Origin: Armatimonadota bacterium
GTDB taxonomy: Bacteria; Armatimonadota; Fimbriimonadia; Fimbriimonadales; Fimbriimonadaceae
Reading direction: 5' to 3'
Assembly: GCA_025360125.1 (NCBI GenBank)
Contig: JANYCU010000052.1
Location: forward strand, 18,845 to 82,844
DNA: 64,000 bases
Part shown: positions 50,818 to 60,432 of the stretch, one piece after another
Position numbering within the stretch: the stretch's first letter is position 1
Layout of the letters: every line of letters starts with the position of its first letter
Notes under the pieces: generated by a model
What the model saw: only the letters and a program-made list of their open reading frames with translations
Told to the model about the DNA's origin: nothing
The model's database searches: none
Made by a program: the position numbers and the translations under genes

Positions 50818-52032
50818 TTATGCAGCCAAAGATCGCTCTTGTTCTTGTGCCCATTGCACGGCTTGGGTAAATACTTCCGGCGACACGTTCTTCAATCCGA
50901 TTTTGGCTTGTACCCAGTCTCCATGTTCGACGTTGTGAACGTATTCGAGAGTCTCGTTGCATTCAGTTGCGTTCCGCATTCCGACAAGGGCGTCAAGAAC
51001 ATCCGAGTCTAACGGTAATTCGGCAATCACTTCACTCATTGGCATGTCGGTGAGGGCATCGAGAACAGAGAACATTCCGAGCGTAAAGTGTTTGTCGGGC
51101 GAATCGAATCCAGATTCTTTGGCGGCCAATTCGCAGATTCTGGCCCGAATCATCGCCATTCGGTAGAGCTCTGGCGGTTTTCCAGGAATGCTTGTGATGA
51201 CCGCGAGCGAGGCCATGGTCCTGATTTTGGTGGTTCCCAAGAACATGAGAGCCTGCTTAATCGAATTGACGCGAGTTGGGAGACCGTTGGCCACGCAATT
51301 GACGAGGCGAAGGACTTTGTGGCAGAGGGCAACATTAGCAATGATGACTTGCTCTAGCTCGTCCATCGTTATGGCAGGGTCTTGAATTTTTGCCAGAAGG
51401 TTTAGGGACATGGATTGCACGGCCCGGACTCCTGAACCGCGAATAGTTTTGGGCTTTGCAAAGAAGTAGCCTTGGAAAAGGTCGAAGCCAACGGATTTAC
51501 AAAGTTCGAATTCGGCTTGGGTTTCGACTTTTTCGGCAAGATAGATTTGGCCACGCCGCTTGGTGCTTGGCATCTTACTGTGAAGTAAGGCATGATCCAT
51601 CCCCATGATATCGACTTTGACGAGGTCAACCATGGGGAGAAACTTTGCGTGACGGTCTTCGAAAATGTAATCGTCGAGGGCGACTTGGTAGCCCCGTTCT
51701 TTGAGATCTTGGATTTGTTCGCCAACTTCGGAACTCCAAACCGTGTCTTCGAGAATTTCAAGGGTTACATTACTCGTCGGTAGTAGCCGGAGGGCATCAC
51801 TGGCGAGCATGCATTCGGGGACGTTGAAGAATGCTCGCTTGTTTCCAGCTAGGCGGTCTAGGCCGACTTCCATGAGGACGTTGGCAAGGGACGTTATTTC
51901 GTCCTCGGAAGTTATTTCTGAACCAAATGCCGTATCGCTTTTGCGATAGAGGAGTTCGTAGGCAACATGCTTGAGGTCGCGGTCATAGATCGCCTGCCGG
52001 GCCATAAAAAATCGATTCTGTTCCTTCTCCAT
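50818..52032 (-). CDS. EAL-HDOD signalling protein (degenerate EAL)
   Basis: 404 residues from the ATG at 52032, which has AGGGGAG just before it; longer frames lack this. The EAL-like domain (about 5-195) starts FFMARQAIYDRDLKHVAYEL, with YELLYR where an active EAL would have E-A-L, though VALDDYIF and LVKVDIMG remain. HDOD domain at about 210-400 (AKIQDPAITMDELEQVI, LRLVNCVANGLPTRVNSIKQ). EAL-HDOD (YuxH-type) proteins regulate motility or stress, often without c-di-GMP hydrolysis. Probably a binding rather than a catalytic EAL. Confidence 0.9.
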   Translation of the reverse strand: MEKEQNRFFMARQAIYDRDLKHVAYELLYRKSDTAFGSEITSEDEITSLANVLMEVGLDRLAGNKRAFFNVPECMLASDALRLLPTSNVTLEILEDTVWSSEVGEQIQDLKERGYQVALDDYIFEDRHAKFLPMVDLVKVDIMGMDHALLHSKMPSTKRRGQIYLAEKVETQAEFELCKSVGFDLFQGYFFAKPKTIRGSGVRAVQSMSLNLLAKIQDPAITMDELEQVIIANVALCHKVLRLVNCVANGLPTRVNSIKQALMFLGTTKIRTMASLAVITSIPGKPPELYRMAMIRARICELAAKESGFDSPDKHFTLGMFSVLDALTDMPMSEVIAELPLDSDVLDALVGMRNATECNETLEYVHNVEHGDWVQAKIGLKNVSPEVFTQAVQWAQEQERSLAA

Positions 52033-52209
52033 CGCTCCCCTACTATATAGTGGCGAAATCAAACGTTGAGCTTATGTTTGAGACCCTAGCAATGGTATGG
52101 GGTTTAAGGCTGCTAAGAAGATGTGCCTTAGGAACTTTAGCGAAATTGTTTGAATAGATGCCTTTGATTGTTTGTCGTTGTCGATTTGCTGAACTTCGTC
52201 ATATGACTC

Positions 52210-52671
52210 GTGATAGGGCAATTCGTAATAATGGCGTCATTAGTGGCGACCGCAGTCGACAAGTCGAGCTTAGATTTTTGGATTGGTAAATGGGTCGTTA
52301 CTGCCGGCGGAAAGAAGGACGGTGACGACGTAGTCGAGAAGTGGGTTGCGGGGAATGCGATTGTCGAGCATTGGAAGGATGTCGATGGTCATGAAGGCAA
52401 GAGTTTTTTCTATTTTATGCCGGAGAAGAAGCAATGGAAACAGGTTTGGGTGACGGATGGCGAGGGATATAAGGAAAAGATCTCGGAACCCATTCCGAAC
52501 GGTATCCGGTTCGCAGGTACTGTCTTTTTGCCCGACGGAAAGACTTATCAGGATCGAACGACTTTGACGAAGTTGCCGAACGGGGATGTTCGGCAAGTTA
52601 TTGAATCAAGCCGGGACGGAAAGGAATGGAAGATTCGCTACGACGCCAATTACCACCGTTCCGAGACTTAG
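52210..52671 (+). CDS. DUF1579-like beta-barrel protein
   Basis: 153 residues; GTG start gives MIGQFVIMASLVATA, a short signal-like sequence, though an ATG at 52231 is also possible. Then LDFWIGKWVVTAGGKKDGDD, VVEKWVAGNAIVEHWKDVDG, MPEKKQWKQVWVTDGEGYKE and YQDRTTLTKLPNGDVRQVIE, the strand pattern of DUF1579/lipocalin-like proteins that open with D-F-xxG-xW. Probably binds a small hydrophobic ligand; no catalytic residues are seen. Confidence 0.75.
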   Translation: MIGQFVIMASLVATAVDKSSLDFWIGKWVVTAGGKKDGDDVVEKWVAGNAIVEHWKDVDGHEGKSFFYFMPEKKQWKQVWVTDGEGYKEKISEPIPNGIRFAGTVFLPDGKTYQDRTTLTKLPNGDVRQVIESSRDGKEWKIRYDANYHRSET

Positions 52672-52678
52672 TCTGGAG

Positions 52679-53998
52679 TTATTTTTCGGCTTGGATACGC
52701 CATATAGAACCCGAGCCATCATCGGAAACCATGAGGGCTCCGTCGGGAGCGACGGCAACCCCGACTGGGCGACCCCAAACGTTGCCTTCTGGGGTAACGA
52801 ATCCGGTCAAGAAGTCTTCGTACTCACCCGTTGGGACTCCGTCCTTTTGGGGCACTCGGATGACCTTGTAACCGACCCGTTTTGCTCGGTTCCAAGAACC
52901 GTGTTGGGCAGCGAATCCGTCATTGGTGAATTCTTTTGGAAATGTTGATCCGGTGTAGAAAGTGATGCAGAGGGAGGCCATATGCGACTGGAGGAGGACT
53001 TCGGGAACGAGGACTTTATCCTTCATTTCTAGCTTTTCACCTTCATGACGGGGATCTTGGTGGGGGCCGATGTAGAACCAAGGCCATCCGTAGAAGCCGT
53101 TTTCTTTTACTCGAGTGATGTAGTCGGGCACGAGGTCGTTGCCGAGAGCGTCTCGCTCGTTTACGGAACACCAGAGCTCTTGAGTTTTGGGATGGATGGC
53201 GAGGCCCACTGCGTTTCGGATTCCCGAAGCATAGATTCGCTCATTTTTACCATCGGGATCAAATTCGAGGATGTCGGCGCGTCGGTCCTCGGGCGAGCGG
53301 GAGCCTTCGAAGTCGTTGGTAAGTGAGCCGACGGAGACGTACATTTTTTTGCCGTCAGGTCGGAATCGGACGTCGCGAGTCCAGTGTCCGCCACCTCTTA
53401 ACCGTCCGCCTCCTGGAAGGGCTGCGATGGTTTCTTGGGCTCCGGTTGCGTGGAGGTCACCATTTTTGTATGGGAATCGGACAACAAAATCTGTGTCACC
53501 GATATAGATATATTCCGGATTTGGACCGGGAGGATAGAACGCGATGCCAAACGGTTGATGGAGGCCAGTAGCGAAAACTTCGTTCGTTTCTGGCTTGCCA
53601 GTGTCGTTGCGTCCCCTTAGGATTCTGATTCGGCCAGGGCCGCTTTCAGCGATGAAAAGGTCGCCATTGGGGGCGGTTACGATTTCCCGTGGGTTGTTGA
53701 GTCCAGTGATCATTTGTTCAACTTTGAATCCGGCGGGGGCTTTTGGCCACGCCCCTTCAGGGCGGGGGACCATGTGAGGTCCATTGTCGACGGATTCGGT
53801 GTCGTAGGGTTTTGGCAATTCGTTGACGGTGATCAACCTTCGGACACCGGGGGCGTCGGTGGTCCAATCTCCAAGGGCATCTTTGCCAGTCTTCGTTTTA
53901 GCCCCGCTTTGTTGGGCGGAGATCATTCCGAAAATGGTCATTGCCACCACAGAACTCAGGATTAATCCAGATAACACACGAACGGAACGATTCATCAT
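52679..53998 (-). CDS. Secreted sorbosone-dehydrogenase-like (PQQ-type) beta-propeller
   Basis: 439 residues from the double ATG at 53998. Signal peptide (about 1-27). Six-bladed propeller of the GDH/sorbosone family: NNPREIVTAPNGDLFIAESG, LHQPFGIAFYPPGPNPEYIY, GGHWTRDVRFRPDGKKMYVS, ASGIRNAVGLAIHPKTQELW, CSVNERDALGNDLVPDY and RPVGVAVAPDGALMVSDDGS. Members oxidise sugars or aldehydes with PQQ outside the cytoplasm; PQQ synthesis genes are not here. Convergent with the DUF1579-like gene, 7 bases apart. Confidence 0.9.
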   Translation of the reverse strand: MMNRSVRVLSGLILSSVVAMTIFGMISAQQSGAKTKTGKDALGDWTTDAPGVRRLITVNELPKPYDTESVDNGPHMVPRPEGAWPKAPAGFKVEQMITGLNNPREIVTAPNGDLFIAESGPGRIRILRGRNDTGKPETNEVFATGLHQPFGIAFYPPGPNPEYIYIGDTDFVVRFPYKNGDLHATGAQETIAALPGGGRLRGGGHWTRDVRFRPDGKKMYVSVGSLTNDFEGSRSPEDRRADILEFDPDGKNERIYASGIRNAVGLAIHPKTQELWCSVNERDALGNDLVPDYITRVKENGFYGWPWFYIGPHQDPRHEGEKLEMKDKVLVPEVLLQSHMASLCITFYTGSTFPKEFTNDGFAAQHGSWNRAKRVGYKVIRVPQKDGVPTGEYEDFLTGFVTPEGNVWGRPVGVAVAPDGALMVSDDGSGSIWRIQAEK

Positions 53999-54175
53999 AG
54001 GCACTCACAAGGTGAACTCGACTAATTAAGTTGGGACACCCTGTATCACCCTATTTTGACCAATCGAGCAAATGTTTCGGCATTGCTGGCTCAATTCAAA
54101 CGATCTGATTGAAAAATGAATGGCTGTCTCAAAAAAAAATACTATTTTTCTCGTTGCCATGTTACGATAAACGCC

Positions 54176-54988
54176 ATGAATCCAAACAGAGCACTTTGGG
54201 AAAAAGGCGACTTTACGAAGATCGCCCAGAGCATGCGAGAAAGCGGAGAGGCGCTCGTTCGATCAATTGGAGTTGCGCGCGGTCAGAAGGTCCTGGACCT
54301 GGGCTGCGGAGACGGGACGACCGCAATTCCCGAGGCTGCCTTAGGGGCTGATGTTTTGGGGGTCGATATCGCCCAGAATTTGGTTGATGCGGGAAACCGT
54401 CGGGCTGAAGAAATGGGAATTTTGAATTGCCGATTTCAGCATGGGGATGCAACGGACCTCAATGAACTTAATGAACACACCTTCGACTTGACGGTTTCAA
54501 TTTTCGGGGCGATGTTTGCGCCGAAGCCGTTTGATGTTGCCCGTGAGATGGTTCGCGTGACGAAGCCAGGTGGGAGAATTGTGATGGGAAATTGGATTCC
54601 GGGCGACCCCACTTTGGTGGCGCAGATTCTGAAAACATGCGCGGCTTATTCACCGCCTCCTCCCGAGGGATTTGTGAGCCCGATGATGTGGGGAATTGAT
54701 GCAAACGTGGTTGAGCGGTTTGGGGTGTCGGGCGTCGCGGCGGAAAATATTTCGTGCGTGAGGGACACTTATGTTTTCCAATTTGACGGGACTCCGAGCG
54801 AGTTTGTTGATGCGTTTCTGACGTTCTATGGTCCAACGATGAATGCGCTTGAAGCGGCGACGAATAGCGGTCGGGCGGCCGAATTGCGAAGGGAACTTGA
54901 AGAATTATTCACGTCGCAAAACACAAGCGATGATCCGGGATTGACTTCGATTCCGGCGACGTTTCTGCGGGTGACAGTTTCGCCTTAG
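54176..54988 (+). CDS. Class I SAM-dependent methyltransferase
   Basis: 270 residues from the ATG at 54176 (MNPNRALWEKGDF); the 20 codons upstream are Lys/Tyr-rich and look non-coding. Motif I is VLDLGCGDGTTAIPEAALGA, motif II GVDIAQNLVDAG, post-II FQHGDATDL, motif III TKPGGRIVMGNWIPG. The opening RALWEKGDFTKIAQSMRESGE is typical of a group of small-molecule methyltransferases near UbiE. Substrate not known. Convergent with the DUF2891 gene, 1 base apart. Confidence 0.9.
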   Translation: MNPNRALWEKGDFTKIAQSMRESGEALVRSIGVARGQKVLDLGCGDGTTAIPEAALGADVLGVDIAQNLVDAGNRRAEEMGILNCRFQHGDATDLNELNEHTFDLTVSIFGAMFAPKPFDVAREMVRVTKPGGRIVMGNWIPGDPTLVAQILKTCAAYSPPPPEGFVSPMMWGIDANVVERFGVSGVAAENISCVRDTYVFQFDGTPSEFVDAFLTFYGPTMNALEAATNSGRAAELRRELEELFTSQNTSDDPGLTSIPATFLRVTVSP

Positions 54989-54989
54989 G

Positions 54990-55955
54990 CTAGCAATCGG
55001 TTAATGCTAGCAGGGCGAAAGAACACAGCCAGTGCTCGCTCATGTAATTGGCTTCGACATGAGGGAGGGCGGCGAGGAAGTGGGTTTCGGCGGCTTGATT
55101 TGCTGTGTCTCTAATACTCGGAATCTTGTTGGCGAGGTTTCGCCAGCACCACGCTCGGCTGAGATTGAGGCCGTCGAGGTGACCGATGCGGCCATCGCTT
55201 CGATCCGAGACTTCGACCGGATTCAAGAGGATTTGGGGAGCTTGGGGCATGAATTGGGTTGCCCAGGTTTGAAACTCGTCGGTCGGCAATACACGAGCCA
55301 TTAAGAGCGCCTCGGTTAAGGTTGGTGACAGGAAGTCCTCTCCACTCGGCTCGATATTTGGCGCCGCGATGTCCTTGCCAAATCGACTTCGAGCCCACTC
55401 CGTGATTCCAATCTTGAGGTTCGGGTCATGTTTCGTTGCCCATTCGTAGGCAAGAATGAGGGCGAAAGCGGTGTTGGCATGGGTTCCGGCACGAACGGGA
55501 TAGGTCAGGCGAGGTAAATAGTGGGTCAATCGAGATGAAATCAAGCCCGCGAGAGGCTGCAGAGCTTGATCCCATAGGGCGTTGTGATGGGCAATTTCGC
55601 CGTGGAGCGCTAGCAACCAGCCCCAGCCGTAGGGGCGTTCGAAACCCGGGTTCTCTTCGATGTATTCGAGTTCACCTTTGGCGTGGTGAGGAGTAAACAC
55701 CGTTTCGGCTCGGGCATAGATGTCTGGTGCCAGTTCAGGATAGAGTCGAGCGAGGCGAAAGAGCTGCCACCAACCGTGGACGCAACTGTGCCAGTCAAAG
55801 CTGCCGTAGAAGATGGGATGGAGTCCGGATGGGGTGATTTCTGCGGGTCCTGTCAGCACAAGTCCGAGTCCGTTTGGGTATTCGCGGCCGACATGTCCGA
55901 GCGTGGATTTGGCGAATTGTTTGGCTAACTCGGGGGTGAGGGTTAAGGTGGACAT
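54990..55955 (-). CDS. DUF2891 family protein
   Basis: 321 residues. Helical alpha/alpha-barrel type with YPNGLGLVLTGPAEITPSGL, HPIFYGSFDWHSCVHGWWQL (two conserved His), YGWGWLLALHGEI, RAGTHANTAFALILAYEW, LSPTLTEALLMARVLP and HLDGLNLSRAWCWRNLA. This matches DUF2891, whose function is not established; the conserved His and Trp residues suggest a sugar-active or metal-binding pocket. No signal peptide. Confidence 0.88.
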   Translation of the reverse strand: MSTLTLTPELAKQFAKSTLGHVGREYPNGLGLVLTGPAEITPSGLHPIFYGSFDWHSCVHGWWQLFRLARLYPELAPDIYARAETVFTPHHAKGELEYIEENPGFERPYGWGWLLALHGEIAHHNALWDQALQPLAGLISSRLTHYLPRLTYPVRAGTHANTAFALILAYEWATKHDPNLKIGITEWARSRFGKDIAAPNIEPSGEDFLSPTLTEALLMARVLPTDEFQTWATQFMPQAPQILLNPVEVSDRSDGRIGHLDGLNLSRAWCWRNLANKIPSIRDTANQAAETHFLAALPHVEANYMSEHWLCSFALLALTDC

Positions 55956-56044
55956 GTTTGTTGAAGTTTACGCGGTGATGGTTTGAATGTTGCCGGATGC
56001 ACCGAAAGTTTGCGTGGGAGCGTCTTCATAATCAGAAAAGCCAA

Positions 56045-56545
56045 ATGGAAGTTCCTTCAGTCCGAAAAACCACGAATGGCCCACAGCCGATTCACCAAGC
56101 TATTTGTAAAGTTTGGCTTTATTCGAACCTCATTTCGATTGTGATCGTTGGATTGATTACTTCGGGAATTGAGTTCGCCCTCATTCAGGCAGACGTGATT
56201 CATTGGCCTGTGCCACTGGTCATGCCGCTGTTTTGGGTTTTGATCGGACTATGGTCATCGATGTTTGTGAAGCGTCAATGGCACGCTTGGAAATATGAAG
56301 TTACGGATCACGAGATCATTCTGAATTCTGGGGTTTGGTATCAGAAGCAGCGTTTTGTGCCGAGAGATCGAATTCAGCACGTCGACATTACCTCGGGGCC
56401 ACTAGCGCGCAAGTTTGGTTTGGCTCACGTTCATTTATACGTGGCGGGGGCCCATGGGGCGGTGGGTGAGATTCCGGGCTTGACACCGCAGGAAGCGGAC
56501 GAACTGAGAAGCATGTTGGTGGAGACGCAGGCTGAGCATGTTTGA
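56045..56545 (+). CDS. Bacterial PH-domain membrane protein, YdbS-like
   Basis: 166 residues from the ATG at 56045 (MEVPSVRKTTNGP); an earlier ATG at 55997 is open but adds unconserved residues. Two membrane helices (SIVIVGLITSGIEFALI and VPLVMPLFWVLIGLW) followed by a bPH2 domain (YEVTDHEIILNSGVWYQKQR, VPRDRIQHVDITSGPLARKFG, ITPQEADELRSML-like end). Works with the YdbT-like partner encoded by the overlapping next gene. In Bacillus the pair affects peptide antibiotic resistance; a role in envelope quality is inferred. Confidence 0.87.
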   Translation: MEVPSVRKTTNGPQPIHQAICKVWLYSNLISIVIVGLITSGIEFALIQADVIHWPVPLVMPLFWVLIGLWSSMFVKRQWHAWKYEVTDHEIILNSGVWYQKQRFVPRDRIQHVDITSGPLARKFGLAHVHLYVAGAHGAVGEIPGLTPQEADELRSMLVETQAEHV

Positions 56546-58016
56546 GACCCCGACCCGGCTTCATCCTGCGGCGATTGTCATCAAGTTTGGGACTTATTTT
56601 GTCTATACAATTCGATCATTGGCGATTCCGATTGGCGGAATCTTTATCGCAGAAAAGAAGACCTCTCAACAATTGGTGACCCTGTTGATCGGGGGATTTG
56701 TGGCGTTGGCCGGGGCAATATCGTTGATTGGAACGATTCTGCATTTCCTTTCGACGAACTTCTTCATTGAAGGCGATTCGCTCGTGATCAATAGCGGTTT
56801 TATTTGGAAGAAACGCCGAGTGATTCCTTTGGCGCGAATCCAAAATGTCAATGTTGAACGGACCCTTTGGCATCGGTTGCTGGGTGCGGCGGAAGTCAAA
56901 GTTGAGACGGCGGCCGGGCATAAGTCCGAAGGTGAGCTTACGGCCCTTTCGGAAAAGGATGCGACTAAGTTACAAATGGTCTTGCTGCGGAATCGCGGAG
57001 CAGTTGCTACGGACGAGACAGCGGCAAAGCCAGCTCTGATCTATCAGTTGTCGCCAAAGCAGGTCTTGTTGGCGGGGGCGCTTGGAAACCGAGCGTTGTA
57101 TATCCTCGCGAGTATGATGGCGGTGTTTCAGTTTGATGGGGCCCGGCATTTCATTCGACCGATTTCGCACTTTATGAACCAGCTTGGCCCGGTGATGGCG
57201 GCGGCGTTTGGGGCGGCGGTATTTGTTGGTCTGATATTAGTCGGATGGCTCGTCTCGATTGTGATTTCGGCGACTCGTTTTTTCGGTTTTCGGATTGAGC
57301 GACACGAGCGCGGCTTGCTGTTGACGCATGGTTTGATCACCCAGTTTCAGTCGGTGGTGCCGCTTGGTCGAGTTCAAGATGTACGGATTGTTGAGCCGAT
57401 TTTGTATCGTTGGCTTGGCTATTGCGAAATTTATGCGGATACTGCGGGGTCGTTTGATGCGAAGGATGTTGCTTCGGCGAATAAGATCTGTCCGATTTTA
57501 CGGTCGGATGAGACCAATAGAATTGGTCAGCTTTTGCTGCCGGAATTTGAGTTTGAGCGACTGTATTGGAATCGGGTGAGTAAGCGTTCCATCGTTCGTC
57601 AAGCTTGGCGGCACATGGTGGCTTACTTGGTCATTCTTCCTTTGCCGCTTGGGCTGTGGCTCCATTGGAACGCGCTTTGGTTGGTGCCGGGGATCGTGGT
57701 TTTTTGTTGGATTGCCTCGTACATTCGGTATCGGGTGGTTGGATATGCTTGGACCGATGACATTTTGGTGGCTCGAACGGGGCTGTTAAGAAAGTCGGCG
57801 ATTGTGATTCCGTTTGATCGAATTCAGCAGTACTCGATTTACTCGTCGTGGTTTCAACGGCTTCGGGGTTTGGCTACTTTGACGGCGAGTAGCGCGGCGA
57901 CTGGCGGGCACGCGATTTTGATTGTTGACTTGGAAATAGAGGCAGCGGAAAAGTTGAGAAAGACGATTGGGATATCGATTCAGAATCACCTTGGGTCTCG
58001 ACGTAGCGGCCTATAG
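56538..58016 (+). CDS. Bacterial PH-domain membrane protein, YdbT-like
   Basis: 492 residues, overlapping the YdbS-like gene by 8 bases. Three bPH2 modules, each after membrane helices: SLVINSGFIWKKRRVIPLAR-IQNVNVERTLWHRLLGAAEV (about 80-125), LLLTHGLITQFQSVVPLGR (about 258-300) and ILVARTGLLRKSAIVIPFDR (about 420-460). Six or more membrane helices. Length and module number match YdbT. Ends 43 bases before the GH51 start. Confidence 0.9.
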   Translation: MFETPTRLHPAAIVIKFGTYFVYTIRSLAIPIGGIFIAEKKTSQQLVTLLIGGFVALAGAISLIGTILHFLSTNFFIEGDSLVINSGFIWKKRRVIPLARIQNVNVERTLWHRLLGAAEVKVETAAGHKSEGELTALSEKDATKLQMVLLRNRGAVATDETAAKPALIYQLSPKQVLLAGALGNRALYILASMMAVFQFDGARHFIRPISHFMNQLGPVMAAAFGAAVFVGLILVGWLVSIVISATRFFGFRIERHERGLLLTHGLITQFQSVVPLGRVQDVRIVEPILYRWLGYCEIYADTAGSFDAKDVASANKICPILRSDETNRIGQLLLPEFEFERLYWNRVSKRSIVRQAWRHMVAYLVILPLPLGLWLHWNALWLVPGIVVFCWIASYIRYRVVGYAWTDDILVARTGLLRKSAIVIPFDRIQQYSIYSSWFQRLRGLATLTASSAATGGHAILIVDLEIEAAEKLRKTIGISIQNHLGSRRSGL

Positions 58017-58059
58017 GTTTCTGGGAATAACTATTCGGAGGGTGGTACGATGCAGTTAT

Positions 58060-60006
58060 ATGCTGAATCGTCTTCGCATCGTCGCTACTGTTGGTCTATT
58101 AGGTACTGCGCTGCTTGCCTGCGCGCAGACTCGAATTACGCTTGATTTAACGAAACCTGGTCACCGGGTGAGTCCGATGCTTTACGGATTGATGACGGAG
58201 GAGATCAACCATTCTTATGACGGGGGTCTTTACGCAGAGCTGATCCAGAATCGGGCATTTAAGGACGGAAATCGCACCGCTCCTATTCCGCACTGGCAAG
58301 GCATTGAAGATACAGAAATTTCGCTTGATCGGGACCGACCAGTAAATAAGAATCTCGCCGTTAGCCTTAAGATGGCGGGCAAGGGTCGGCTTGCGGTATC
58401 AAACGATGGATATTGGGGCATTCCCATTCGTCCTTCAACGAAGTATCGAGCATCTTTTTACGTTCGAGGTTCTTCGATAATTGACGTGACTCTGGAGAGT
58501 AATGACGGAAAAACGGTTTACGCTCGCGGCGGCGTAGTCGGATTTGAAGATTGGCACAAAGCTGAATTCACGTTGACTACCTCGGCAGATGCACCTGTAA
58601 CGTCCGATGCTCGGTTCGTCATTCGCACGGCAGGAACCACCTGGTTGAGCTTGGTGTCGCTTTTCCCACCGACGACAAATGATCGCAGAAATGGTTCGAG
58701 ACCAGATTTGCTGAATTTGCTTAAGGATATGAAACCGTCGTTTTTGCGGTTCCCGGGTGGAAATTATCTCGAGGGAAATACCTTTAAGGAGCGATTTGAT
58801 TGGAAGCGAACATTGGGGATGCTTGAGGATCGCCCTGGTCACATGGCGCCATGGAGCTACCGATCGAGCGATGGGTTGGGATTGCTTGACTACATGAACT
58901 GGATTGAGGACATGAATGCCAAACCGGTTTTGGCAGTATTTGCGGGTTACGTCTTAAACGGTGATGTGGTGAAGTCAGGAACTGAACTGACGGGGTTTGT
59001 ACAGGATGCCCTCGATGAGATCGAGTATCTGACTGGTAGTGCTAACACCAAATGGGGTGCGGTTCGAGCCGAGAGCGGGCATCCGAAGCCGTTTGAGTTC
59101 GAGTACGTTGAAATTGGAAATGAGGACGGATTCGATCGGACGGGAAGCTATGAAGGTCGATTTGTACAGTTTTATGACGCTATCAAAAAGAAGTATCCAA
59201 AGATGAAGGTTATTTCGACGACGGGCGGTAAAGATGGGCTGGGCTTGCCTTATCCGATTAAAATGCGCATGCCAGATTTGGTGGACGAACATTACTATTC
59301 GAGCACTTGGAACATGATGGCGATGGCGGACAAGTACGACAGTTATGACCGGAGTGGCCCCAAGATTTTTGTGGGCGAGTGGGCGGCTCAGGATGTTCCG
59401 GCACCGTGGCAGAACCCGGCGGATAAAGGGCCGACGCCAAATTTGAACTGCGCGCTTGCGGACGCGGCGTTTATGACGGGCATGGAGCGGAATTCTGATT
59501 TGGTGGAGATGTCTTGCTACGCTCCATTGCTGGTCAACGTGAACCCGGGGGGAAGGCAGTGGGCGGTCAATTTGATTGGCTATGACGGATTGACGAGCTT
59601 TGGGTCGCCTTCGTATTACGCGCAGAAAATGTTCATGGAGAGCCTTGGGGACTGGACGGTGCTTTCGAGTGCTTCGGGGCTACCGACTCAGAACAATGGC
59701 GACAAGACAATTCCGGCTTTGTTCTACGTTGCGACTCGGGACTCGAAGAGTGGGATGGTCTATCTGAAAGTGGTTAACCCACAGGCGGCGGTTCAGTCGG
59801 TCGATTTCTCGATTAAGGGGGCGAAGAATGTTCTGCCGGACGGGGCGGTGGTGCAGCTTGCGGGTGGAAGCCTGAAGGACATGAACACGTTGGCCGAGCC
59901 GAAGAAGGTGTCGCCACGAGAAATGGAGATCAGCGGCTTGAGTCCGAATTTTACGATGAGTTTTCCGGCTCTTTCGGTGACGGTGGTCAAGATTAGGACT
60001 CAGTAA
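58060..60006 (+). CDS. GH51 alpha-L-arabinofuranosidase (secreted)
   Basis: 648 residues from the ATG at 58060, which follows GGAGGGTGG at a fair distance; an open frame back to 57967 overlaps the previous gene. Signal peptide MLNRLRIVATVGLLGTALLA. A GH51 opening VSPMLYGLMTEEINHSYDGG, a carbohydrate-binding beta domain (about 90-190), then the catalytic barrel with acid/base Glu in VEIGNEDGFDRTGSYEGRFV and nucleophile Glu in KIFVGEWAAQDVPAPW, and a C-terminal beta domain. Releases arabinose from plant arabinans or arabinoxylans outside the cell. Confidence 0.94.
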   Translation: MLNRLRIVATVGLLGTALLACAQTRITLDLTKPGHRVSPMLYGLMTEEINHSYDGGLYAELIQNRAFKDGNRTAPIPHWQGIEDTEISLDRDRPVNKNLAVSLKMAGKGRLAVSNDGYWGIPIRPSTKYRASFYVRGSSIIDVTLESNDGKTVYARGGVVGFEDWHKAEFTLTTSADAPVTSDARFVIRTAGTTWLSLVSLFPPTTNDRRNGSRPDLLNLLKDMKPSFLRFPGGNYLEGNTFKERFDWKRTLGMLEDRPGHMAPWSYRSSDGLGLLDYMNWIEDMNAKPVLAVFAGYVLNGDVVKSGTELTGFVQDALDEIEYLTGSANTKWGAVRAESGHPKPFEFEYVEIGNEDGFDRTGSYEGRFVQFYDAIKKKYPKMKVISTTGGKDGLGLPYPIKMRMPDLVDEHYYSSTWNMMAMADKYDSYDRSGPKIFVGEWAAQDVPAPWQNPADKGPTPNLNCALADAAFMTGMERNSDLVEMSCYAPLLVNVNPGGRQWAVNLIGYDGLTSFGSPSYYAQKMFMESLGDWTVLSSASGLPTQNNGDKTIPALFYVATRDSKSGMVYLKVVNPQAAVQSVDFSIKGAKNVLPDGAVVQLAGGSLKDMNTLAEPKKVSPREMEISGLSPNFTMSFPALSVTVVKIRTQ

Positions 60007-60421
60007 GGCTTCTTCGATTTCGTGGGAAAGATATCGCGAATAGCTTCGAGGAATTTGTAACCGTTTCGTTGATCTGGTTTGAGGTAGCTGCCTTCGGTCC
60101 ACTCGTTCCAGCAATTGATGTTGAGCATACGCGGTCCGTTGGGGTTGGCGAGGAGTCGCTGCTTTGTTTAAGGGTGCCGACCGATTGGCGAAGGAGACCA
60201 AGTTCGGATGGATTGCAGGTTGGTTTGGAGTCACCTTTCGACACGTCGATGCCATAGGTTCCGGCGGAGCCTGCCCAGCCATTGGGGAGACCGGAGTGCC
60301 AACCGTCGTTCAGTGGTTTGAGCCCGCTGATATCGCTAAAGTCGCCGTTGGTGACCTTGAGTTGGGCTTGGATTGACACAGATAAGATGACGAAGAATCC
60401 AAGGATTGTGTGGGTCTTCAT
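60000..60421 (-). pseudogene. GH99-like/WbsX-type glycosidase gene with internal deletion and frameshift
   Basis: The minus strand starts MKTHTILGFFVILSVSIQAQ (signal peptide, ATG at 60421), followed by a jelly-roll-like stretch (LKVTNGDFSDISGL, DGWHSGLPNGWAGSAGTYGI, ELGLLRQSVGTLKQ). Near 60155-60175 the frame changes, and the other frame reads RMLNINCWNEWTEGSYLKP, then DQRNGYKFLEAIRDIFP to a stop at 60000-60002. That is the conserved C-terminal end (N-x-WNEW-x-EG-x-YL) of GH99-like/WbsX domains. The catalytic middle, several hundred codons, is missing, so a deletion joined the two ends out of frame. Confidence 0.8.
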
Positions 60422-60432
60422 GATGACGCTGC

